Below are positions 32,148-43,773 of a stretch of DNA of 64,000 nucleotides, piece after piece. The DNA is from Amoebophrya sp. A120 (Eukaryota; Sar; Dinophyceae; Syndiniales; Amoebophryaceae): positions 8,043,237 through 8,107,236 of the forward strand of contig CAJINV010000003.1 of assembly GCA_905178155.1 (NCBI GenBank), read 5' to 3'. The position numbers and the translations under genes were made by a program. The notes under the pieces were generated by a model. That model was given only the letters and a program-made list of their open reading frames with translations, did no database searches and had not been told where the DNA came from. Positions within the stretch are counted from its first letter, which is position 1, and each line of letters opens with the position of its first letter.

Positions 32148-34474
32148 ATGGCGTGGACTTGGTCTATAAAAGAAGACAGCCAGGTAGTGACCGACACCTA
32201 CGCATGTGTCGTGGACGTTTCGTTTCCCACTGCTCTCGACATTTCAACGTTTCGCATTTTTGATCACCCCAAACCGACGGTCATCGCTCCGGGACATCAA
32301 GGAAAAATGGAAATTCCACCGGCGGTTGCGGATCAAGGAATTGGCATGCCGAAGGGACTTTTGTCAGCGTTTCTGAAGAAACAAGGCAAGTGACTTTTCG
32401 TGCGTTTTTTTGGTGCTTGTGATCTATCTTGATGATAGTTAAGAGAAGGGCTTGCGCATCGTTTGCAAAATCAAAGGGAAATGCATATCACCAGGTGCCT
32501 GCTGCCGCAGATTTTTCGAAGAGGCGTACCAGAAGCGTTTTCATCGCGCAAAGCCGGCAGTGACCACAGGCGCTTCCTGCTGCCTCTGCTGCGCATTCTT
32601 TCGGAGCACGAAAGCGAAAACTGCGGCGCAGGGCGATCTGCACCGTGCCTGCTTCGGAAATTCCGGAAAGATGCCCCAGGGTATGCACTGCTACAATTTC
32701 TTGGATGAGGAAGAGGTAGAGGCTGCTGAGAATTTTCTGGACGCCGAGTACACGAGAATGCGGCTGCAGAATGGCGTTGAAGCAGGTGAACAGGACAAGA
32801 AGTCCGCCACTACCAAGCTGTCGGTGTACCAAGTGTTTTTGGCGAGTCTGGAGTACGAGGAGCACTGTCTTGGCGAACTGCAGGAGAACGTTGTGCATGT
32901 AGCTGACTCGAACTCAAAGCACTGCTCGACAACAAGTAGCAAAGGGTTTCCAGTGCCTTTCAAGCTCGAACCAGCCTTCTTACCATATCCAGACTGAAAG
33001 TGATCGTTTGCCTTTGCCAGCGTAGACAACTGTTCCACGAGAAAACTGCGTGTATTGTCAGCCCCCATCATGTGGAAAAATAGAAGATGCGCTTCCACTT
33101 GGAAGAATCGCTGCGCTCTCATTACTGTTTGAGCTGCTGTTGTAAGTAACGCCTCGTGAGAAGACAGAGTGTGGGTACTTGACAAGTTGCGACGCGTTGA
33201 CAAGCGCGGTAGGATATTTTCCAAGTTCCATACTATTGGTTGCGGATCTGGAGCGGCCTTCCCGCCAACGCTTGGCGCTCTGCGGAGAGCGTTCGAGAAG
33301 GACTTGGGAAAACGGTACGCGCGGAGCAGGGAGTGCTCATCCGGTAAATGAGGTGGTGATCCAGCCAGGGAATCGCTAAGCATATCTTTGCCATACTATT
33401 TCTTTGTGTTGACATGTATGAAAACATAAAACAACCAATAATTTAATGGACTGGACAATGTCGACGAATTTTCATTTTTCAAATGACCAGATTCTTCGCC
33501 GTTCTCCAGCTCCGAAAGTGCCAATAATTCTTCTCCATCCTCGAAGAGCGACAGCGATGTCGCGTGGTCGCCCAGCGTACCGCTGCCGCGACCCCTGCCC
33601 CATGCTATCCCGAACCTTCGCAGTCGCGGCACACACATCCGTCCGGATATGCGGGTATTTTGTGCGCTTTGATGTACGTAGATGTGTTGAACGAGTTTGA
33701 GTCATGATTTCTTCACCAGGTTTGATCAGCTACTTCGCTCTTTGATTGTTTCCACATTTGTTGCCTTTTCGGATTTGCCAAGACAAGTTCGTAGAAGTAG
33801 ATAAAACCGCGAACTCTTGATATTGGTATTGATTACTACACTACATCAGGGAATCACGTACGTTCCCGGCTGGAAGTACATGAAATTGTTCTTGCTCGAG
33901 AAGGCGAGCTCGAAAGATAAGCTTGACGATGAACACGCACAAAGGGGGGTGATAAGCTACGAAGACCAAGACAATGTCTACGTGATGAAGAAGCGAGTGT
34001 TCGGCGCGCGTAAAGTCCCAGTACCGAGAGCGGATCCAGCGGAATACGACTGCTGGCGCGTGCACTTTAAGCACAGCGAAGTGGGAAAGAAGACAAAGCG
34101 GAGGATGAAGAGGTACCTGAGTGGGCTACTTTTCGAGATCTTCGTGCGTCTCGTATTCTGTCACTCTTGTCGTGTTTGCACAAGTGAGTCGACGGATGCG
34201 GATATAAATTTTGTGCCCAGTGTTCGACGTCAACAGCTGCCGTTGCTGATCATCTCTTCGTCGATCTCTGGTTGATGAAGTGCGAATGATCAGGATACCT
34301 CTTTACGAAACTGCACTACCACCAGGTACTTTTTCGTCGCACCAAAGTTGCGGAAGCTTCGTGCTGCAGCTTCAAAAAAAGGACTCCCAGTACCGACCCG
34401 CCGAGATGCAAAGAGAGCAGCACTGCAGGACGCGCAGTGTATTGTGTTGCTGTCGACATCAAGAACAACTTTGA
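32148..34474 (+). CDS. Unknown multi-exon protein, one intron GC-AG
   Basis: Model: exons 32148-32385, 32477-32945 (end tentative), 33168-33343, 33491-33654, 33850-34112, 34294-34474, about 496 residues, all joins in frame. Start ATG 32148 has a good context (gccacaATGg). The first intron uses a GC donor in ideal context (caag|gcaagt); the join reads KKQGKCISPGACCRRFFEEAYQKRFH. Later blocks: a Cys-rich stretch (CCLCCAFF), KLSVYQVFLASLEYEEH, LDKLRRVDKRGRIFSKFHTIG, a Ser/Pro block (SSSESANNSSPSSKSDSD), then RGITYVPGWKYMKLFLLEKAS and a basic end (GKKTKRRMKR). The GITYVPGWK piece is faintly like the start of AP2-type DNA-binding repeats, too weak to call. It may really be two genes, because the join from the second to the third exon is the least certain. 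Confidence 0.5.
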
Positions 34475-35508
34475 ATTTCAAATTAATCATGCAGAACTGA
34501 TTAAAGTTATGCTTATGCGGAACTGATTTTTGATTATGATTTTGTGCACATATCTTTGAGATAGATGTTCCGCTTGAATGTCTGTAATGCCTAGGTGAAA
34601 GCCAGGTAGTAAAGGCAGTCCAGCTCTTGCTTGAGAGATGCCAGCGGTGTCTTTTCCTATTGCGAGACTCTTTCTTTTTTTCTTCGTGGTTGCCATAAAG
34701 TATTCTTTCTGTCGTCACCACTCTGAGGAAAGCAGGAATCTAGTCCATCGGGGGGGAGAGTGGGGCTTGTTCTTTTTTTTTTCCCGTTTGGCCAATGGGC
34801 AGATTACGGCCGGCAAGGCCGGCGGATCTTTTGCCAAGATGAAAACCCCCAAGGACCTTCTTGTTCTTCCTTTTATCGCGCAACCTCCTACAAGATTCTT
34901 TGAGGTGCCAAGATTGGGACCAAAGAATAAAAAAAAAAACTCAAGAGCGCAAAACAGTAAAAGAAAGAAAAACGCGCCACCTTCCAGCACGCGCCGGGCT
35001 GGAAAGGAGAAAACTCATATAAAAGAAAAGAAAAGGCAAGGCTCCAAGCCTAGGCGGTGGCAACTGGCGGCGCAGGGCGTAGCTCCGTGTTTTCCTGTGG
35101 CCCCCGGTGGCGTCGGTATACCTCTCCTTCCGCTCCGGCGGTTTGAGAGTCAGCGCAACCTCTGGTAGCGCTGTGGTTCTTGGATCCGGTTTGACGTCAG
35201 GTTGAGCACATGAGGAGGATTGTTCAGCACTGGCGGCTCTTTGGGGGTTGATCTGCTCACACGGATGAGGTGGTAGTGTAATGCTTATCTGAAGCGCAGC
35301 AGCAGTGAGTTTTCGGATTCACTCATACTGTGCGACTCCCTACGCTTGGTCGTTCACCGCTAAAACGGGTGGTGTTTGGTCTTGCTGTAGCGCCTAAGCT
35401 CTCTCAAGCTTTCGCAAAGGACTTACTCTCAGGATTTATTAGCTGTATATGTCAGACAGTTACTCGCAGGCCATAAGAGGCGAGCAAAGGGTTGAATTTC
35501 AAATTAAC
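34471..35508 (+). repeat. 1-kb GC-rich segment bounded by 16-bp direct repeats
   Basis: TTGAATTTCAAATTAA occurs at 34471-34486 and again, identical, at 35493-35508. Between them lies a segment unlike the surrounding AT-rich DNA: T/A homopolymer runs, then a GC-rich block (about 34790-35260) with palindromes such as ggccggcaaggccggc. A 176-residue ORF (34638-35168) crosses it with a signal-peptide-like start and a poly-Phe run, but its codon use is poor. This could be an insertion with its target duplication, though 16 bp is long for one and the repeat is itself nearly palindromic. Confidence 0.4.
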
Positions 35509-35705
35509 GAGTTCGTTGACGGGAGGTACATTCATTGATCGCGATAGTGTCACGCATCGCGTTGGCTAGAGCCCTCCACGAGGGTTTTTCTGTCATACTA
35601 GCGTGAGTGCTGGATATAGGTTTATACAAGCAGGGAAACAAACTGGTGTACAGAGACAGATGAAAAAATAAATGACTCCACCATCGTCCTTTGTCAATTC
35701 AAAAG

Positions 35706-36588
35706 AATAAGAAATACACCACAGTGTTTCGTCGGCTCGCTTTGAATGTTCACGGAGCAGAGCAGCCAGGGAAGAAGGTACAAGCTAAGAAGTCCAATAC
35801 CGGAGTGCCCGGGGTCACCCAGTTGTCGACGAAACAAAAATCCAAATACAATCGAGGAGCAATCATGGGAAAGATCGTTCGGTTGAACAAGCGTATCCTC
35901 AAAAAGTACAAGGTGAACATGAACGCCAAGAGACCAAGCAAGCAGTGGAAAAAGCAGCGAAAATGTAGACGGAAAGCGCAGAGAGCAGGACTAATTCAGG
36001 TAAGGTTAAAGGTTGGTTAACGTTATAGTGTATGGTTATGATTATGAAGAAAACCAAAACACATAAAGATTAAGATGCTTGCTACAGTATATATAGCGAA
36101 GGTTGACTCACTCAGTAGTCAAAACCGCTCGTCGTGCCCCGTCTCCACGCATACGTGGTCCATCACATGGAATGTGATGTATACATAGAAAAAACGTAAA
36201 GTTCATGGCACGGTGGAGAAAGGCGAAAATCTTGCGCGTCGACCACCCGGGTCGCCAGATGCGAATCGAGCGCCACATCAAGAAGACCACGACCGATCCG
36301 CTCCACAAGAAAATCGCGGCCCAGGGAAAGACCTTGTTCGACTTTCGAAAAGTGGCGAAGAAGCTGCTGAAGCCCAGACGCGCAGCTAGCATGAGCAAGA
36401 AATCTGAGCTCTTTGTGCCGAGTACCTACAGCCGCTGTAAGGCGGAGGCTTCCGCTGGATCCACGTCACATCCCCGTCCAGCACATCAGCCCGCGTCGGA
36501 CTCGCGAGAGTTCCGCTTTGTCGGACCATCCCCGAACTTTCCAAGGATACAAAAAACGATAACGGGCAAAACAAATCGAAGACTGTAG
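35706..36588 (+). CDS. Very basic protein of unknown function (5' partial, two exons)
   Basis: Exons 35706-35999 and 36202-36588 join in phase 0 (cag|gtaagg ... gtaaag|ttc), giving 226 residues. No ATG lies early in the first exon's frame before GAIMGKIVRL, so an upstream exon is expected unless that Met is used. The protein is rich in Lys/Arg: KKVQAKKSNTG, MGKIVRLNKRILKKYKVNMNAKRPS, KKQRKCRRKAQRAG, then WRKAKILRVDHPGRQMRIERHIKKTT and FDFRKVAKKLLKPRRAAS. The C-terminus is Ser/Pro-rich. The composition suggests an RNA-binding, nucleolar or ribosome-associated protein. I cannot name a family. Confidence 0.5.
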
Positions 36589-39500
36589 GCTCGCTCGGAT
36601 ATCCACTGTAAAAATGAGACTAAAGCTGCTCGGCATATAGAACTTTTTGTGCGTTTTTATTTTTTCCACAAGTTCAAAACTTTTGATATTGAGCCTGGTC
36701 CTAAATCCAAATATACATCGGAAGTTTCGCGATTTCAGGGATAGCGTTAAGAACGCGCCGGGACAATTGAGGGGATGAGACTGCGTTTGTGCTGTATTGC
36801 GTCAATCGCAACAGGTTTCTCTCCAAGAAAAAACCGACTGGAAAAATGATTTTGGAAAGGGCAGCTCCAATGATTAGGGAAAGCAGCTACCAACAATTCT
36901 ACTATTCGGATCATTCATCATGCTTGTTTGTCTTTACGCATGGACACAGATAAGTACTAATTTATTAGCGCTAGTGTTGGAGCTCGACCTAGGGTGATCA
37001 CATGTGAAATGTTACAAACTTGCCCATCGCGATGCTGTGTTTGCCCGTGAAGCTCGTATCTACGCATTCTGCCTCTTTTTCGAGCTAGCACATCGGAGCC
37101 ATCATGGCCCAGAACTTCACAAGCAGAGTCTTCATCGCTTTCCAAATCTGATCACAAGCGCACCGTATTTTGTCTTCAAGAGGCGTGTGCTGGTGCGTCT
37201 CTCTGCTTTATCTCGGAATATTCGTCTCTGCTTTAGATGAGGAGGCGTTTACGTTTTTACACACTTCCCGTCTTGATAGCAACGCCAATCTCTTTGAGAA
37301 GTAGAGTACTCGACCAATGTGAGCAACTGTTTTTGCCGCCATTCCTGTTCTCCTTTATCCAGATGACATACCGTGCCTAAAAAAAACGGAATACGCAGTC
37401 GCAAAAGCTGTAGATAGTTCCGCTATACGGATGATTTTTATGATCGAGAAAAGCGCTCCTGCAATTTTCCAATCATCTACTGCAACATGAATGTTCATGC
37501 CGAATGTTGATCAAGCTCGCTTTCCGAAACTGTTGCAGCCAAGTAAGTACACAAAGCCAAGAAGGGCTCGCAAGAATGATAAATATCACACCACTGGAGG
37601 ACGTTTTTGCGTGTAGATTGGTGCAGCGTATCGCACCTATTTATTTTTGAGTAACTGAATACCCATTCTCATACACCAATACCAAGCGCAGGCCGCGCTT
37701 TGTAGGGTTTCATTTTCTTGATCTTGACTATCGGGTGTGGGCCGGTGCGAACAACAATACAGACTTCAGGTTTTTGCCTTTCATCAAGAGGAAGTAGACG
37801 CGCGTAGTAAATCAATCTCAACTACACTCCGTCTGAGTATTCGTTCCTCTGCAACGAGAAAGTCTGTAGCCATAGGCAAATTCGCCGGCTGCACTCCGAA
37901 AGGTATCTCTGCCGGTGTGAAAGAAGATATATAACTTTGTTATGTAGAACGTTCTCTTTCAGCTTCACTTTCTTTGACTATGGTGAAGGTAGGCTAGGGA
38001 TGTTTTTATTTTTATTTAAACTTGATGTTGAGGTCTTCGTCTTGTACTTGTTCCTCAAAAAGAAGGGACATGATGTACGTGACATTGTCGCAGCCTTTTC
38101 TCGACTCCTCGCTTTACCTCTTGCCACTTGCTGTTAGTCGGCCAGGGCTAGGGAACACCCACGCGCACCATCAAGGGAAATGACATCTCGCACTTATACA
38201 CAAAAAGCTCTTGGCTGTATTAGTGCTCTTGCTACTCATCATCTTTCTTGGGAGGTCTACTAACTTTTGCTCGCCTAGATGTCGGAGATGACACCAATGC
38301 AGCGCAAAGGGAAGGAGCTAGTACTCCTGGCGATGATTCCAGAGCTGGCGAAATCAAGCGAGGGTGAAGTTCATACATAAGCTAATGATCATCCTAAATT
38401 ACTGTAATTTCACTAAAAACTATCACTATCACCTTCTACATAGCAAGTTGGCCCATTGAAGTTTTTCAGTAGATGGATCATGAAGAACAAAACGCAATCA
38501 ACTTTACCACTTAATGGCGTCAACGAGAAAACCAGGCCCCATGCTTGGATCGCAAAACTACCGACATCTCCAACAGCAACAGATATGAGTTTCGGTTTGG
38601 TGTGTGCAGATGGAGAAATTTCTATAGGCGGTACTTACAAAACGGCAAAATGTATGCCGATGTATTCATTATGTTGCAACCCCATATCCATTTATTTTGA
38701 CAAGGCTGAGACGTTTAAGCAAGGCCTCATTTTTATTCTCTCTTGCTATTAATGCCCTCTTGTTTTTCTTTTTGGTTAAGTGTATGTTCGTTTGAAAAGG
38801 TAGTTGGTCCTTAGCCTTTACCAAATGCTAAGGACCAACCCTTTGGTGACCGAAGTTGATGTAGTATACGATCTGCAGCAATTATTGCCCCGGTGACAAT
38901 TCTCGTCCAATCGCTTGCCTTTGCTTTCCCTCCAAATCTGAATAGAAATTTCGTTGACAAGTAGAAAAACCGCATCTCGTGCTTGTCGCTTTGGTCTGGC
39001 GCTCAGGTTATTGGCCGTTTCGAATAATGATAGTCGGCAACTACTGACAAACAGCAGATTAGATATTCCGTGAAAAAGGAACTTGCTCACCTGAAGAAGC
39101 GAGCACGCACTTGATTCTTTACAGTGCCTCGGTTATGATTAGCTACTTGTACTTCGATTGTCAGAAAATCTTCAAATATTGGACGAGAACGGAGCAGACC
39201 GTGTTAGCAAGCTGAATGAAGGAATCTGCGTAAAGCAGATGAAGGATGACCTCTCAAGCACAATTCACCGACTTTTTTTTAAAGGTTCATTCTCTAGCGA
39301 TTTCGGAGCAGCAGAATCAATCCAGCTTTGGCTCGCTCAGTCTTAGCTCGTTGTCTCGCGATGTGATCTTGGTCGGGATGTGTCGGGTTGTAGACTTTGA
39401 CAACACGACTGCGAAATCCAAAATTGCACTACGCGGGTAAGCGCCGCCGCGCGCAAAAGAAATGATTGAGTCACTTGCTCTGCGTCAGCTTGGTTTTCAT

Positions 39501-41395
39501 GAAGTACCGACATCCACCGGCAGCTGCGACTATCGTGTTGGTAAGTAACTTCGATGACATGAAAGCTTAGTTTAGTGCGATCTGGTGCAGCTTGCTAGTG
39601 CTGAAAACACGATGAAAGATATCAATATTAATTTTACAATATTATCGCATCTCCTTTGTAGCAGGGCAACGTCAATCACCTGCGTTCTGTCCACTTATTT
39701 GAATAGCTGTAGCTCGACATGCTTACGCTACTCATGGTCTGCCTGCAGCGCCAGTTGCTGCTGCACCATCAGCAAGCGATGCATTGGAGTAACCCTTACC
39801 CTTCTCAATTACTATTCGACGCATGATCCTTTTTTTTTTGCTACATGCGAAGATTGCGACAGTCTATTTTTGGGTAAGCCCCCAAGTTAGAGACCACACC
39901 CAATTTTCAACATACCCGCTACTTCCTAGATTATCATAAATGATGGATCACCCTGATCCCGACACTAAATGCGTCCATCTGTGGGTGTCTACAACTGCGG
40001 GAGTGGGTACGTTTCCGAATCGCGCACCCAGCCCTGGATGCATGATTCGTAGCGCCATAACCGCGGGAAAATCAAATCCTGTGTAGAAAAGAAGCAATTT
40101 TTTTTTGGAAACGGAGAATGAAAAACCACATCAGCTAAAGCTCCGTGCACGGCTTCGACACAACTCGCATAGATTCTACACCGCTTCATATCTCTGTGAA
40201 AAGGAAAATGCATAGCAGAATTGTCATTTTCAATGCACAAGGGGTTTATCCGAACAAAGTGTCGCGATTGCCTAACTTTGTTCTCAACGAACAGCAGCAG
40301 GGTGGATGGATTCTTTGTTATTGCATGTTAGAGATAGAAGTAACATTATTCCGCCACTTGCTGCGATTATTTTCATTTTGAATATGACAAATTCAAATTC
40401 CCACGAATAAACATATGATCAATTGAGAACGAGACTAACACAAAGGCCAAAATAAATCGAAAATTTGAATGTTTTTCCAAAGAGCGAAGCAACATTCACG
40501 GCACCCAACTACTTTTTTTTTTCTGACTGAATAAGAGCACCAAATTCAAAGAAAGCCTCAGCCACAGGCGGTCTTTTGTAGAATTTTCTTTGCGAAAGCG
40601 AAGTTTATTCTAGTTGGACCTTGCATTCACTCAGAAAATTATTTTCTCAGTATGCCCATCCCCATATGCATTGGCTTTACTTTTGGAAGCAGAGCTGTAC
40701 CTCGAGAAAATTTGGGTTGCTACTGCTACATGACGCTTCAAGTGCGGTCTTTGGATGGGGCAGATATGGGTATCATTTTCATTTCTGAAAATGCATTGCA
40801 TAGAATAAAACCTGCGGAAAAAGCAGTTTCACGATTTCTTTTTTTTTTTATCCAAGATATCGCACAAAGAAAGAAAAACAAAAAGCTGAGAAGTAGACTG
40901 TCCGCATGTGGATAGGAAAATCCTCAGCAGTTTGTTTGCACGAAGAAATTGAAATGTTTCGATGTTTTCCGTTTCACCACTGAAATGATGCAGCCTCACT
41001 CTATCAACAAGAAGTAGGCACTCAAGGTCAAGTGCATCGACGAGATGTCCTTGTTCGTATTGTGTTGATTCTTATGAAGCACTGTCTACGGAGTGCCTCG
41101 CCTCTTCGTTCTCATGGTAGTGCATGTTGTATCTTTGCGAATGCGAGCGGAAAACATGACAAAAAATAAATATCTGATTCGAGTTCGAGGACGCCCGATG
41201 AAGCGATTTATTAATCAAATTGTCTCTCAATGCTGGTTTTAGTTTTTCTTTTTCAACGTATCGATTTTTGCAGAGAATGTGGCAGCATTATGTTGAGAGA
41301 AAGATGATATATATAGGAATTGGATTGGCGATATTTCGTCCGGTATCGCAAATCAATCTGATTTGATTGAATCAAATCCACCCACAAATTGTCGG

Positions 41396-41737
41396 TCAGA
41401 TGACAGACAGCATACGCCCCCGAATGGGCCTGTTCGTGACATTGAGGGTCTGCTTAAAAGTTGCAACTAATGTATGTTGCAGTCTTGAGTAGCCAGTGGT
41501 TTGTCCAAAAATGAAGAGTGGTATGCTCCCCGGCGCGCTATCACGCGCCAAAATTTTGCGGGCTTTGTTTCGTTTTTTGCTTTTTCCCATGGGTGGTCCT
41601 TTATCCTTACTGAATGGTGGTTGCGACCTGGTCGCCCGCGAAGCCTGCAATGGTGTCGCTTTCGCGCTCCACGTCACTACCGATGCCACGAGGGCCAGAA
41701 ATGGAAGCACAAGCAGGCTCGCGCAGGCCCGGGACAT
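41396..41737 (-). CDS. Possible secreted small protein or first exon on the minus strand
   Basis: Reading the minus strand from ATG at 41737 gives 113 residues. They start MSRACASLLVLPFLALVASV, which looks like a signal peptide with a cleavage site near AKA, followed by a Ser/Arg/Lys-rich segment (KSKKRNKARKILARD). A TATATA run lies about 65 bases upstream (41799-41810). The bases are more GC-rich than their surroundings. Against it: all other genes are on the + strand, the overlapping + strand ORF at 41496-41843 is equally long, and there is no homology I recognise. Confidence 0.25.
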   Translation of the reverse strand: MSRACASLLVLPFLALVASVVTWSAKATPLQASRATRSQPPFSKDKGPPMGKSKKRNKARKILARDSAPGSIPLFIFGQTTGYSRLQHTLVATFKQTLNVTNRPIRGRMLSVI

Positions 41738-42331
41738 GGCTGATGCTGGTGACGCAGACAAAGTGAACCCAACAGCTGTCTTATCATATTCGACAAGTAT
41801 ATATAACTCCTCTCCTTGCTCGCATTCGCAAGGCACAAGATGAAGATCCATCGCACCTTTCAACTTCTGAGAGCACTCAGATCCATGTAGTTGTAGGCAT
41901 TCATTGCTTCGGAGCGCTCTGTTGTGAGAAACGAGGAGGACACGAGCCCGATGATATCAAGCGTGCCTGAATGTAGCGCCTGCTTTTTTTTTTATTGTCG
42001 GCGGTGGTTCTGGTTTTGCGCAAAAAGAAAAACAACAGAGAAATGATGGTAAAGCTGAGCAGGAACAGGAGTCGGTGTTGAATTATAATACGCGGATGGG
42101 TACATCAAGCATCTGGCGAAAAAATACCTGGAGCATTTTGATATTCACCGGCAACTAGAAAATCATCATAGCATCACCATGAAAATTGATTTGCGATGCC
42201 AGTATGCCTGCGTTTATCTATCATTTTTTTTTCTGAATGTACCTAAACTTCCCTTCGGGATTTTACTTTCTATATAATGAAGCTCGACCGGAAACAATAA
42301 CAAATTGCGCGTTGACAGTGCAAAGGAAAAT

Positions 42332-43056
42332 AAAATGCGTACGCAGCAAGGAAGAGTAAACGAGCCTGCGAGTGCAGCTCGACCTTGGTGCGCAAGCTAT
42401 TTGATTAAGATAAGTATTAACACATGAGGGCAGCGGGCACGCAGGGAAGTCGACGCCTTTCGATTTTTCTTTTTTTTATCTTTCGTGCTGGGCTTAGCGA
42501 ACCCACCCCCGCAGCTACTTAGCCGCGCGGCTCTTTAACTTGGCCTCTTTGCCCTTATACCTTGGCCGCTTTGCCCTTAATCAGGAGGGGACCCACTTTG
42601 GTCCACCCACCCTGCGTTCTTTTCCGCTGTGTCAGCGGGTTGTGGCTTCGCCTCGTTGGCGTTGTGTCGGCTTACCCTCCCCTTCCCGAGGTTCATCCGC
42701 TTGTAAAGCGGGGTTCTCCTCGGGTCGCGGCTCCGCCACGTTGGCTCGGGGCCTGCACTACGTTTGCCTTCGGGAGTGTAGCCGACAGCAGCCAACGAGC
42801 TCTTCCTTGGGACTTAGCATAATCAAAATGCGTACGCAGCAAGGAAGAGTAAACGAGCCTGCGAGTGCAGCTCGACCTTGGTGCGCAAGCTATTTGATTA
42901 AGATAAGTATTAACACATGAGGGCAGCGGGCACGCAGGGAAGTCGACGCCTTTCGATTTTTCTTCCCGCCCGCCTCGGGGCCTGCACTACGTTTGCCTTC
43001 GGGAGTGTAGCCGACAGCAGCCAACGAGCTCTTCCTTGGGACTTAGCATAATCAAA
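42332..43056 (+). repeat. 493-bp tandem duplication, second copy internally deleted
   Basis: A 140-bp segment (42332-42471, starting aaaatgcgtacgcagcaagg) recurs without a visible mismatch at 42825-42964. An 83-bp segment (42745-42827, starting ctcggggcctgcactacg) recurs at 42974-43056. So copy 1 is 42332-42827 and copy 2 is 42825-43056, lacking about 264 bp between its ends. The interior of copy 1 is GC-rich, unlike the flanks. Both copies end in aatcaaa. I see no ORF encoding a transposase. It behaves like a short non-autonomous element or a recent tandem duplication followed by deletion. Confidence 0.85.
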
Positions 43057-43067
43057 TCAAGTTTCAT

Positions 43068-43718
43068 GTGATGATGGTGTTGCTCATGGAGGGTCCACCC
43101 GTGGATATTCCGGACGATATCGCCATCGGATGCTCCGCACCCATATTGGAACAAGTAGCCAAGCGTAGACGGGTCGATGGCGAGTTGCTACAAGGCGCAC
43201 GAAAAAAAGTACGGAGTAGTAGCTGTGCAGTTGCGGGATGCTGGCAGTCTGCATAGTGCTAATGCAGCGTTTTCTTTTCCACTCTCTCAGCAACTTCCGC
43301 GCTATCTGTTGACTTCATTGAGGAATCATGGTATTGGTATTGTCGAACTTTTGCCGAGAGACTGCTCAACAGCGTCTGGGAAAAGCAAATCATAACTGGG
43401 TGAAAAGCTTCCGCGACAAGAATTTTCATTACGAACTTAAGGGTCTGTTCGCGTGTACGAAGCTCGTTGCATTCTGATGTCCTCTCTACTCTTGGCTCTT
43501 ACTGGTTCCCACATCGGAGCGGAGAGGTGGAGCACGTGAGCGGCAATTTTTCGACAGATAGGTTGATCTCTCAAATGGGTGTAGATCTGCCTCGCTTTTT
43601 GAGTTGCCTTAATGGAAGATACGAAAGAGCGGCGGGGCTTCCACTGTGGGCAAAGATAGAGAAACACGCAAATTATATTGGCTGCTTAAAATGCAGATTT
43701 CGGGATCCGATTCTGTGA
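43068..43718 (+). pseudogene. Coding-like block that changes frame three times
   Basis: Successive + strand frames read as credible protein. First 43068-43256 (MEGPPVDIPDDIAIGCSAPILEQVAKRRR). Then 43177-43395 (KYGVVAVQLRDAGSLHSAN, LPRYLLTSLRNHGIGIVELL). Then a short stretch from about 43362 (ETAQQRLGKANHNWVKSF, FHYELKGLFACTKLVAF). Last 43467-43718 (STLGSYWFPHRSGEVEHVSG, LPLWAKIEKHANYIGC). The shifts occur without clear GT-AG pairs. A gene with accumulated frameshifts is the simplest reading; very short introns are the alternative. No family recognised. Confidence 0.4.
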
Positions 43719-43773
43719 AAGTGGACCTCATTCACTCCGAAGGGCCTCTGTTTGGTTTTACTGAATAAACAAA

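Larger units (their letters stand above)
36589..43067 (+). other. 6.5-kb AT-rich, gene-poor region with exon-like islands
   Basis: Mostly AT-rich with long T and A runs. Exon-like islands on the + strand include 38280-38366 (open in two frames), about 39270-39436 (SEQQNQSSFGSLSLSSLSRDVILVGMCRVVDFD, then a gtaagc donor), 39489-39540 (52 nt between cgtcag and gtaagtaac, reads LGFHEVPTSTGSCDYRV) and 39665-39830 (reads LDMLTLLMVCLQRQLLLHHQQAMHW). These suggest one more multi-exon + strand gene around 38-40 kb whose model I cannot complete. The duplication at 42332-43056 and the minus-strand candidate at 41396-41737 are listed separately. No tRNA, rRNA or spliced-leader sequence was recognised. 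Confidence 0.4.

Noticed and set aside
34638-35168. 176-residue ORF with signal-peptide-like start
   Set aside because: It runs through T and A homopolymers giving poly-Phe and poly-Lys, has poor codon character and no homologue I recognise. Kept only as part of the repeat-bounded segment.
41496-41843. 115-residue + strand ORF opposite the minus-strand candidate
   Set aside because: No start context, domain or splice partner; less protein-like than the minus-strand reading, which is itself weak.
36589-43067. Search for rRNA, tRNA, snRNA and spliced-leader sequences
   Set aside because: No match to conserved cores that I know was found by eye. A covariance-model scan would be decisive.
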